Below, one piece after another: positions 1 through 7,165 of a stretch of DNA of 64,000 nt (positions are counted from its first letter, which is position 1; every line of letters starts with the position of its first letter). A program made the translations under genes and the position numbers. Location: positions 868,001-932,000 of the forward strand of contig NZ_CP034464.1 of assembly GCF_003955735.1 (NCBI RefSeq). The letters run 5' to 3'. The notes below the pieces were generated by a model. That model saw only the letters and a program-made list of their open reading frames with translations, had not been told where the DNA came from and made no database searches. The DNA is from Undibacterium parvum. GTDB lineage: Bacteria; Pseudomonadota; Gammaproteobacteria; Burkholderiales; Burkholderiaceae_D.

Positions 1-88
1 CGATGATATTCCTGACTGGCTCATGAATACCTGTCAGTCGATCTAAGACTTCAGGAATTGCTGGGTCTTCGACGGCTAGATTTATCAT
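1..88 (-). CDS. 5' end of an unidentified gene, cut by the window edge
   Basis: An open frame on the minus strand begins at the ATG whose first base is 88 and runs off the left edge after 29 codons, reading MINLAVEDPAIPEVLDRLTG and on. The composition looks coding (hydrophobic/acidic alternation, no stop). The same frame stays open for 16 further codons upstream of the ATG before a TAA. The peptide could therefore begin at a non-ATG codon, or it could be the remnant of a longer gene. I do not recognise the family. It is transcribed in the same direction as the AbiE pair but lies downstream of it, with about 350 bases between. Confidence 0.35.
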   Translation of the reverse strand, partial: MINLAVEDPAIPEVLDRLTGIHEPVRNII

Positions 89-438
89 AAGAAGTATAGG
101 TTGATTGAAAAAAGTGACTGCTCCACGAATATTATCAAATTAGCCTCGCGATGATAGCGAAACAGAAAATAAAAAACTCATAGCACTCGAACACAACAAA
201 TTCTATATATAAAAGAGCACTAGAGAGCTTTAACATTAGCCTCCCAAACATTTACTCGAAATATTATTCCATGAAGAAATCAATGAAGGCTGAATGGAGG
301 AGCGATGGCTAGCGATTGGCAGTGTTAAGAATAATGGCATTCTTGCTGACGACATCTAACGCACTGATCGTGACAGAACAATACACACTAGAGAGAAACA
401 GCAGATTGAACAGTGGTGATTTTTACACGAAGCACGAC
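89..438. other. Intergenic stretch, nothing recognised
   Basis: AT-rich sequence between the AbiEii toxin gene and the cut gene at the left edge. I see no convincing open frame, tRNA or terminator here. A promoter for the left-edge gene would have to lie in this stretch, but I cannot name one. Confidence 0.4.
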
Positions 439-1383
439 CTACATCTTGCCGATGAATTGCCCGATGCGCGAAAGAATTTCCTCTAATTCAGGCTGCCCGT
501 TGTAATACAGCGCAGCGGTCTTTTGATACTCTTTTTTAAACCTTGCTCGCTCTTCATAATCGTCTAAAAGAAAGGCGGAATTTTTGGCTGCGACCAACTC
601 ATCCCCTTTCGGAAAACGCTGAATCTTTCGGGCTTCGTAGGCTGGTGTACCGATGAACCCTTGAATTTCTGGCAGCGCTAGCAAGCAATAGATATCATAG
701 TAGTGGCGCATGAAATTCGCAGGAAATGCCTTCCCCAATTTCTGCAATCGGTATTTGGTCGACACTGCCTGCAATTTTTCGACAAAGGTGTAAGTTGGTA
801 GGTAACAGGGTACATCAATTGCACGATTATCTTGAATCTTTACCCCTGCGTTCACCGCTGCATCGTACGCCCAAGACGAGATAGTTACGGGGCGGTTAGG
901 GGTCGTATCGTCAAATCCCAACTCCAGCAAAATGCCGTCTTTAATACCGCTCTGCTGACTGACTCGATTGGGGTAATGCAAGCGTATTCCAGCACTGCGC
1001 ATTTTCTCATCGTCAAAGGCAGTATCACGCTGAACGGCTTCGATTCCAGAAATACGAATGTGTTGCGAGAGCCAATCATAATAAGCACGTCGAGATTCAA
1101 CATGCGCAGGTTTGTCATGATTACGTCCCGCCTTAACTTGCAACTCAATTGGCGGTTCTATGCGAATATCAATATCTTCCGAAAAGCGATGGATAATCCC
1201 AAAGCCTTTCGATAATGACGTACCACCTTTCAACTCGAACTGGAATTGCGACTGCTGCAAACCCCACAGGCAATGCATGATCCAATAATCCTTTTCAACG
1301 AGTACGGGTGCTATCCCGCGCTGCTGCGCGACAATGGAAAGAACCTCGTTAAAATCGCTGCGAGTATGCAAAAGCTCAAGCAT
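439..1383 (-). CDS. AbiEii/AbiGii-type nucleotidyltransferase toxin
   Basis: A 314-residue protein of the AbiEii/AbiGii toxin family, the NTP-transferring toxin half of AbiE abortive-infection (type IV toxin-antitoxin) systems. Visible marks are EKDYW at residues 30-34, the KGGTSLSKG nucleotidyltransferase motif at 52-60 and SEDIDI at 68-73, whose two aspartates would bind metal. All catalytic elements I can check are present. The frame extends upstream to a GTG at 1440, but I chose the ATG at 1383: it overlaps the end of the upstream antitoxin gene by 8 bases, and family members usually begin a few residues before this conserved helix. No clear Shine-Dalgarno precedes it, so translation is probably coupled to the antitoxin. 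The family is clear; phage defence is inferred from family and location. Confidence 0.88.
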   Translation of the reverse strand: MLELLHTRSDFNEVLSIVAQQRGIAPVLVEKDYWIMHCLWGLQQSQFQFELKGGTSLSKGFGIIHRFSEDIDIRIEPPIELQVKAGRNHDKPAHVESRRAYYDWLSQHIRISGIEAVQRDTAFDDEKMRSAGIRLHYPNRVSQQSGIKDGILLELGFDDTTPNRPVTISSWAYDAAVNAGVKIQDNRAIDVPCYLPTYTFVEKLQAVSTKYRLQKLGKAFPANFMRHYYDIYCLLALPEIQGFIGTPAYEARKIQRFPKGDELVAAKNSAFLLDDYEERARFKKEYQKTAALYYNGQPELEEILSRIGQFIGKM

Positions 1384-1996
1384 GAAACCAACCCATAAAA
1401 CGTTTCTTTGTCGCGACCGAAGCGAAGGCGGAAACAGCACGCTTCAACTTACCCTGATCGAATAAAGGTAGTTTTCGCTCAACCATTTGAAGCACTTGGT
1501 TCTTATCCTCTGCCAATTCATCTAGATTATTAATCACGTCAACCAACAAAAATTCAGAGGTAAGCTTTTTCGGAAACCGTGGCTTAACTCGAAAATCAAA
1601 CTGACGATTTCCAAATGAAAACACGCCGTGCCGTTTGTGATTGTAGACAATGGTTTTGTTATAAAGCTGCGTAGTTCCTACGCCCAAAGCGTTATAACTT
1701 GATGGGGAGAACACCAAAAAATCCTTATCACGCAAAAAAGCAGTCACCAGCTCATGATCGTCAGGTGGAAGTGCGCCAAAGACCGATTTCTTAGGTGCGT
1801 AGTAAAGCCCTTGCGCCAAGCGTTTCAAAGCGCCACCTGCAACTAATTCACTCAGGTGCCGATCAACTGCATTAGAGACCTGCGCCAAATCCTCACGACG
1901 ATACACCTTACCAGCGTGCAAAGTCCTCACCACTTGCTTCAAGGCGCCTTGTTTTGGCCGTAATGGGCGTTCTAAACTCGTATTTACTAGTTCCAC
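1376..1996 (-). CDS. AbiEi-like (DUF6088-type) antitoxin / transcriptional regulator
   Basis: First gene of the AbiE-like operon, encoding 206 residues. Residues about 20-68 look like a winged helix-turn-helix (LHAGKVYRREDLAQVSNAVD, then LSELVAGGALKRLAQGLYYA), as in AbiEi/DUF6088 antitoxins that repress their own promoter. The remainder is the usual C-terminal antitoxin domain. The longest open frame starts at a TTG at 2143, but the first 49 codons are poorly protein-like. A GTG at 1996 has an AAGGA ribosome-binding site eight bases upstream, so I place the start there. The gene ends inside the start of the toxin gene, so the two are co-transcribed and coupled. The antitoxin role is inferred from family and order. 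Confidence 0.82.
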   Translation of the reverse strand: MELVNTSLERPLRPKQGALKQVVRTLHAGKVYRREDLAQVSNAVDRHLSELVAGGALKRLAQGLYYAPKKSVFGALPPDDHELVTAFLRDKDFLVFSPSSYNALGVGTTQLYNKTIVYNHKRHGVFSFGNRQFDFRVKPRFPKKLTSEFLLVDVINNLDELAEDKNQVLQMVERKLPLFDQGKLKRAVSAFASVATKKRFMGWFHA

Positions 1997-2356
1997 TGAA
2001 TGAATCCTTATTGACGTTTCATGCAAATTATAGCCGTTATCAGTTTGTTTTGCTGGAATATGCAAAGTTTCTTTAGCGTTTGCTCTAAGCAGGATTTTTG
2101 TTATCGCAATGGACAGCCAAAGACAAAACATAAACAAATTCAATTACTTACAAAAATTGAAGTACGACAATAGATGCCAGGAGCACAGAAAAAAGAATAA
2201 TCACTCAATACTTCTAATGAGCCTAGCTAAGGGGCGGCGGCAACAATCGTGACTCCTTCTCACCTCAATTCTAGACCTAACAAAAATTCAAAATCTCCGT
2301 AGGTCTTGCCAATTTCACTGATACACATTGGCTATACATTTTAAACAAGGGAAATT
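1997..2356. other. Divergent intergenic region between AbiEi-like and MazE-like genes
   Basis: About 360 bases of AT-rich sequence. It must carry the divergent promoters of the AbiE operon (minus strand) and the MazE-like gene (plus strand). Apart from the AbiEi ribosome-binding site and an AAGGG just before 2357, I cannot assign elements with confidence. Confidence 0.4.
2005..2009 (-). promoter_or_regulatory. Ribosome-binding site deciding the AbiEi-like start
   Basis: On the minus strand AAGGA lies eight bases before the GTG at 1996. No comparable site precedes the more distal TTG start at 2143. This selects the shorter 206-residue reading. Confidence 0.7.
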
Positions 2357-2563
2357 ATGACTACTATCTGCAAATGGGGAAATTCACTGGGCCTTCGGTT
2401 ATCGAAGTCTGTCGCAGAAGAAGCTGGATTAAAGTCCGGCACCTACGTTGGAGTGCGCCTTCTTGATAACGGTTGTATCTTGATCACGCCGCTATACAAG
2501 ACTATCAAAGTTGACGATGAACAATCGCTCAAAGTAATACCGCGTCCAATCGGAAAATGGTGA
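2357..2563 (+). CDS. Orphan AbrB/MazE-type antitoxin-like DNA-binding protein
   Basis: A 68-residue protein with the swapped-hairpin AbrB/MazE signature. KWGNSLGLRLSKSVAEEAGL at residues 6-25 matches the 'kWGnSlaiRlPk' start of MazE, followed by a short acidic tail ending PRPIGKW, like the toxin-binding tail of MazE. Such proteins bind operator DNA as dimers and neutralise a MazF RNase. AAGGG six bases before the ATG supports the start. A mazF gene would normally overlap the stop codon, but none follows; the next 170 bases hold no toxin-like frame. It is therefore either an orphan antitoxin left after loss of its toxin, or a stand-alone regulator. It is slightly shorter than typical MazE proteins (about 75-85 residues). 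Confidence 0.75.
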   Translation: MTTICKWGNSLGLRLSKSVAEEAGLKSGTYVGVRLLDNGCILITPLYKTIKVDDEQSLKVIPRPIGKW

Positions 2564-2735
2564 CCCTGTCGGCAAATTCATCTGTTTCAAACTGTCTCAG
2601 ACACCCTTCGGTTTGAAAAGGCACTTAATCATGCAACTAACATTCACAATCGTTGCGGCCTCAGCCTTCTGTACACGATCCACTTTAACAACTTTTTCTC
2701 AAGTGTTTTGAAGTACACGTAGGTCTGAGTCAAAA

Positions 2736-2948
2736 CTAAACACGTCTGGCACCTATCAAAATCCGATTTACGTCTCGTGAAAAATTTAATAAAGCCCTAT
2801 GATCACTTGGTGTCTTTGGCACTGTCAGTACGGGTCGGCCAATGGGGTGCCTTATTCGTCCATGTTTAGCGCCCCAGTAAAAGAACCACCCTTGGCGAAC
2901 CAGTTTGTGCACGATAACGTTTATTTCCTTGTTGGCGCTGTATTTCAT
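2736..2948 (-). CDS. HicA-like small protein coupled to pVip
   Basis: A 70-residue basic protein resembling the HicA mRNA-interferase fold (a small dsRBD-like domain). It has a Gly-Trp-Phe strand, then GAKHGRIRHP with a candidate catalytic histidine at residue 29, then VLTVPKTPSDHRAL, which recalls the 'vP.h....' segment of HicA. It is translated from an ATG overlapping the stop of the viperin gene (ATGA), so it is the second gene of that operon. No HicB antitoxin is present. It could be a toxin held in check by something else, or an RNA-binding partner of the viperin. The HicA-like assignment is from pattern only, since HicA proteins are short and divergent. Confidence 0.6.
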   Translation of the reverse strand: MKYSANKEINVIVHKLVRQGWFFYWGAKHGRIRHPIGRPVLTVPKTPSDHRALLNFSRDVNRILIGARRV

Positions 2949-3871
2949 GCGAGTACCTCTTCGCTTATCCGCTCATAGCGACCAATAAATTTTTCGGTCG
3001 AAAAAGTGAGCTGGGAAAATGCTGCCTCAATACCCGTAGATAAGATCGGTTTGCTGTAAAAATAACCCGATCCGTTTCGGCTTTGTTTGTTTTGAAAAAA
3101 TCTCCCGTAAGGATCGACCATGATGTATGACTCAGTCATGTCACTATTATCTTCGATGCACATCACGTTCTTTAAGGCCAGATGGCGATCAATGAAGCTA
3201 TTGAATTCAACGTCGGAAACCGCCAGGTCATTGTTTAGCACTGGAAGCATCCGTAAGACTTTCCATCGCTCTGGTTGTAAAGTCTGAATAAAACAGGACA
3301 TATCCTCACTGGCATTCAAACTATTTACAACGGTGTTCACCTTTAATCGCATTTGGGGGTTAATTTGCCTACCCATTGCCAAAATCTCCTCAACACTATG
3401 GGCTCGGAGCAACAGTCCTTTCCTATCGATACGTCCTATTTCTCGGTTGGTTTGGTTATTGCTAGAATCAAGGCTTATACCCAATAATGAAACGTCAGGC
3501 GCTATTGCCTTGATCAAAGGCTTAGTCAACCTACTTCCGTTTGTGATAATGGAAACATTCATTCCAAGATCACGAGCAACTCGAATAACTCGCAAGACTT
3601 TTTGTTCATACAGCAATGGTTCTCCGCCAGCGATATTCAATCTGACACTAGCCCACTGAAGACGACTTTGAAGTAAATTTGCCTTGTTTTTAGCGCAGAA
3701 GAAACCATATAGCAATTCAATCAGTTTTTGTGATCGAATCTCATCATGAATAATTTCACCTCGAAGATCAGATTTCTTCCAGTGCGCATAGCAATAATGG
3801 CATGAATAGTTGCATGCTTCTGTCACATGCCAGTTGATGACTAGCTCATTGATTTGTCGCGGCTCGTACAT
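2945..3871 (-). CDS. Prokaryotic viperin (pVip), radical SAM antiviral enzyme
   Basis: A 308-residue radical SAM protein of the viperin family. Viperins dehydrate nucleoside triphosphates to 3'-deoxy-3',4'-didehydro nucleotides that terminate viral RNA chains. The cluster motif CNYSCHYC (Cys20, Cys24, Cys27) is followed by YAHW, typical of viperins. The SAM-binding AGGEP lies at 81-85. The C-terminal segment DMTESYIMVDP...RFFQN (about 244-261) is a viperin-specific signature. AAGGA eight bases upstream supports the ATG at 3871. The gene heads a two-gene operon with the HicA-like protein and diverges from the ankyrin-repeat gene. Which NTP it uses cannot be read from the sequence. Antiphage activity is known for characterised pVips and inferred here. 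Confidence 0.88.
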   Translation of the reverse strand: MYEPRQINELVINWHVTEACNYSCHYCYAHWKKSDLRGEIIHDEIRSQKLIELLYGFFCAKNKANLLQSRLQWASVRLNIAGGEPLLYEQKVLRVIRVARDLGMNVSIITNGSRLTKPLIKAIAPDVSLLGISLDSSNNQTNREIGRIDRKGLLLRAHSVEEILAMGRQINPQMRLKVNTVVNSLNASEDMSCFIQTLQPERWKVLRMLPVLNNDLAVSDVEFNSFIDRHLALKNVMCIEDNSDMTESYIMVDPYGRFFQNKQSRNGSGYFYSKPILSTGIEAAFSQLTFSTEKFIGRYERISEEVLA

Positions 3872-3913
3872 ATTGGGTTTCCTTGAAATTAAAAACCCTA
3901 ATGTACAAATTTC

Positions 3914-3986
3914 CGTTAATGGAAAAAATGAAGCTTCCTTTCTACCCCTTCGTTAATGCATTACAGCCAAAACATTGAAGGGGTAG
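3914..3986. repeat. Inverted and direct repeats between the divergent pVip and ankyrin genes
   Basis: CTACCCCTTC (3942-3951) is perfectly inverted as GAAGGGGTAG (3977-3986) with 25 bases between. The octamer CGTTAATG occurs twice, at 3914-3921 and 3951-3958. No T-run follows, so this is less like a terminator than like operator or hairpin structure in the 190-base divergent promoter region. Confidence 0.5.
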
Positions 3987-4061
3987 CAAACAAGTTTCAG
4001 TGACTTTGATTGTTGCGAATAGGATCATTCGCTCTCTATCATTCTTTATAGGTATTACAAA

Positions 4062-6791
4062 ATGGCGACAATCCCCTCGACTGAGCAATTACTTCTAGAA
4101 GTTCATCAATGCCTAGGCCTGAGCGCACCAACGAAAAAAAAAGAACTAATAGGCTTTGAACGACCACTCGAAACGCATCAAAGAATCATTTCTGAACTTA
4201 TAAGTGAAATATTCACAGCCTTAAATATGGATGAGCAGGCAAAGGATGATGCGTCCGTTAACTTACGCCACTTACTAAGCATTAACAATTCTATTGAGCG
4301 TTCAGTTTGGACCCATGAAGCAAGCATGCAGCAAATAGTCTGGAATATGGCAGCATATTTATATGCGCCTTACTTAGGCCGCACCGTTGCATTTTGGAGC
4401 CTATGTCAAACTATGGATGAGGGAATGCCTGGTGGAAAATTTTGGTATCTGCCAGAGGTCATCGAGAGAAATAATAAGAAAGAATTACGCCTGCCTGTTC
4501 CTCAAGTTCTTGATTGGCTATTGGATTTATCAGGGAAAAGCATCAGTGAACTTGCTCAAGGATTGGCTGGCAAAATAAATGCGGCAGAGAAATCAATCAG
4601 TGTTGGTATCGAACTTGAATCTATTGAAAAAATCCTCTTGAATTGGGCTAATGGTGCGGTTCCACGTGTAGGAAACATCAGTCTATATTTTTCCAATATA
4701 GGAGCACTTGATTTCAGAGGTGCCTTTAAGCTTAATACGGTATCAACTGAAGAAGAACAGTTTCAATCTGTACTTGATTTTATTAAACGTAAAAACCTTT
4801 CAGCTTCTCTGTTACGTGAGCAAATTCCAATGTCACAACCCAACCGCATTGAAAACATTCTAAATGGTGTCGCGGATGAGGATGAGAAACATAACTTCGT
4901 GGAATTGATCGCTACCCGCTATGCAATTCCCACACTACAAACGCTACGCCAACGATTCCTAGTGGCGCGTGCAGTTCAGGATGGATATCTCCGTTTAGGA
5001 AAATTCTTACTTGGAAATGACTTCGATAAAACCTGCACAGATATTTCTAAAAACAAAGTTCTACAGCTATTCGAGTTATTTAAACTTAGTTATAACCTTA
5101 CGATAGATGCATATAAACAGAGCGCTGATCCGCAAATTCAAGATGCATATTTCGAAAGTAAAATTCCCCCTTGGGATAAATTCGGGGTTTTCCTTTCTGT
5201 CGTACCGTCATTAAGACCCGACGTAATCAATATCTTGGCAGATAGGTTAAATCATTTGTTCCCCAACGAATATCAAGGAAAGCCGCTCGATGACCATATT
5301 GGACATGATATTGAATCAGCGAAATTAATCGCCACACGTAATTTAGCCAAACTAGACGCAGAACAAAAAGAATATGACACCGTGAAAGAATATTCACGAA
5401 AACTGCGGACTCATTCACCTTGGCGCACGCTACAAAATGTTCACAGTTTTTGGGTTGCCAATGAACTAGCGCAAAATGATCAACATAACTTCAGAATACG
5501 GCAAATGGCGGCAAACCGTATGCGAGAGTTAGCGCAAACGCCCGGTGAAAAAATGGGCGCTATTTTCATCGAGCTTAGTCATATCTTGAATAATGATGAT
5601 CGCCAATACCGTGACAAAGACGCAAAGAAAAAAGTTGAATCACTACTGATAGAGGCGAAAGAAAATCCAGCAATAAACGCATGGCTCGCCGGCATTTTGC
5701 AATATGAAGCAAAACACCATCTAGCCTTAAATGAGTTTGACAACGCGCGTCGTCTTTTTAAGGAAGCCCTCGAAGCTTGTAAAGATAATGGCTTCGGATC
5801 ATTACGAGGAGAAATTGCGCGTGACGGTTTTGCACTAGTGGTTGAACAACCACCCGCAAAATTCGACCTCAACAATTATGAATACTATTTCAGAAATGTT
5901 TTGGCATATGGTGAACTAGAAGGTGAGGAAGAAAATAAAACATTCGAGGATACGGCATGCGCTATGTCCACTTATTTTTGGGAATCACTTTATTGCCCTT
6001 ATCCAAATGAAACTAGCGTAGCACCACTATCGAAGGAATTGGGTGAAACATTTATCAAGGGGGCGATGCCATTAGTTTTTCAAGGGGATTTTGACGGCTT
6101 ACTCAACTGGTTCAAAAACAATTCAAAACTGAAGGATAAGAAGTTTAGAGAGGTTCGTGGCAATACAGCACTGATGAGCTGGTTGAAAATATTTTATGAA
6201 CTTGAGAAAAAATTACCTGCTTTAGACCATGCTTTGTCTGCCTCTAAAACCCCAGACAATACTAAGCTTGCAGTTAATTGGCGAAGAGCGATATGCCTTA
6301 TGATTGGAGCCTGGCCTAAATTGGTGAACATGCCCGACTTCAAGTTACAAACCCCCGCCATGCTGGCAGCTAACCATGGCGATATCGTTGTTGTGAATGC
6401 TCTACTCAAGGAAAATGCTGACTTGAAACTGCAAGATTTCAGGGGACGGACAGCTTTACATGCAGCCATCGCTTCAAATTCGCTTGAATGTGTAGAGGCT
6501 ATACTAAGTCACGATGCAGAAGTCACGAATATATACGCAGCTGAAGAGCAATCGGCGCTGCATACTGCTGTTAAATTTGGACAACCAAATATCGTCGAGA
6601 CGCTAATATCAGACGCACCTCATTTGCACAGCCATACGGATGCAAATGGCAAGTCTGCACTTGATATCGCTAAGCATCTAGCTGATCCCAGTATTTGGCA
6701 GCAACATCATGAATTCATGCGTCGTGAGCGCAGGACAATTGCAACGCTCGATGATTTTCAGAAAGTCTCTTCATTTCTATCGACACATTAA
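4062..6791 (+). CDS. Large helical protein with C-terminal ankyrin repeats, candidate defence component
   Basis: A 909-residue cytoplasmic protein with no signal peptide or membrane segment. Residues about 763-872 carry three to four ankyrin repeats (TPAMLAANHGDIVVVNALL, RTALHAAIASNSLECVEAIL, SALHTAVKFGQPNIVETLI, and a degenerate SALDIAKHL). Residues about 500-600 look TPR-like (FDNARRLFKEALEACKDNG). The first 450 residues are mostly helical and I do not recognise them. Repeats of these kinds bind proteins, so it may be a sensor or scaffold. It is divergent from pVip and lies 374 bases upstream, on the same strand, of the sacsin/NO VEIN ATPase, its most likely partner. ATG at 4062 is the only sensible start; the ribosome-binding site is weak. 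Function is not known; the defence role is inferred from neighbours. Confidence 0.75.
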   Translation: MATIPSTEQLLLEVHQCLGLSAPTKKKELIGFERPLETHQRIISELISEIFTALNMDEQAKDDASVNLRHLLSINNSIERSVWTHEASMQQIVWNMAAYLYAPYLGRTVAFWSLCQTMDEGMPGGKFWYLPEVIERNNKKELRLPVPQVLDWLLDLSGKSISELAQGLAGKINAAEKSISVGIELESIEKILLNWANGAVPRVGNISLYFSNIGALDFRGAFKLNTVSTEEEQFQSVLDFIKRKNLSASLLREQIPMSQPNRIENILNGVADEDEKHNFVELIATRYAIPTLQTLRQRFLVARAVQDGYLRLGKFLLGNDFDKTCTDISKNKVLQLFELFKLSYNLTIDAYKQSADPQIQDAYFESKIPPWDKFGVFLSVVPSLRPDVINILADRLNHLFPNEYQGKPLDDHIGHDIESAKLIATRNLAKLDAEQKEYDTVKEYSRKLRTHSPWRTLQNVHSFWVANELAQNDQHNFRIRQMAANRMRELAQTPGEKMGAIFIELSHILNNDDRQYRDKDAKKKVESLLIEAKENPAINAWLAGILQYEAKHHLALNEFDNARRLFKEALEACKDNGFGSLRGEIARDGFALVVEQPPAKFDLNNYEYYFRNVLAYGELEGEEENKTFEDTACAMSTYFWESLYCPYPNETSVAPLSKELGETFIKGAMPLVFQGDFDGLLNWFKNNSKLKDKKFREVRGNTALMSWLKIFYELEKKLPALDHALSASKTPDNTKLAVNWRRAICLMIGAWPKLVNMPDFKLQTPAMLAANHGDIVVVNALLKENADLKLQDFRGRTALHAAIASNSLECVEAILSHDAEVTNIYAAEEQSALHTAVKFGQPNIVETLISDAPHLHSHTDANGKSALDIAKHLADPSIWQQHHEFMRRERRTIATLDDFQKVSSFLSTH

Positions 6792-6832
6792 CATAGCTCA
6801 GGTCACATATTTTTGAGCTAGAAAAGCAATAA

Positions 6833-6872
6833 CACCATTATTGTTAGCCGTCGCTGACTATCGATAATGGTG
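6833..6872 (+). terminator. Possible weak terminator or hairpin after the ankyrin gene
   Basis: CACCATTAT (6833-6841) pairs with ATAATGGTG (6864-6872), followed by GCTTTTCG. The loop is 22 bases and the T-run is short, so termination would be weak and read-through into the ATPase gene is plausible. The rest of the 6792-7165 gap is AT-rich, with no gene that I can see. Confidence 0.35.
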
Positions 6873-7165
6873 GCTTTTCGATAGTTGGTGGCTACCAAAA
6901 AAAATCATTACAAAATTCAATATGCAGTCAACATGCTGAAATACTTGTGACGATTGCCTTTACTGGCCCAGCATTCACGTTGCATAGTCACCAAATTACT
7001 CTTCTGATAGACTTCAACGACCTAACATAAACATCAGAGCAACACTTAACTACCAAAATCACAAACATTGAACCGTAGGTACTTTCGATCAATCGGATTA
7101 ATCTACCATCAGAAAAAACTACTAAGTCCTGCTCATCGAAAACGCATATAGGATTGTTTATCACT

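Noticed and set aside
2638..2720. 26-residue plus-strand frame after the MazE-like gene as a possible toxin remnant
   Set aside because: Sequence is Thr/Ser/Phe-rich with no MazF features and no ribosome-binding site.
7154..7165. TTG start for the sacsin/NO VEIN ATPase
   Set aside because: AGGA directly abuts the TTG, leaving no spacing, while an ATG four codons later has a usable distance.
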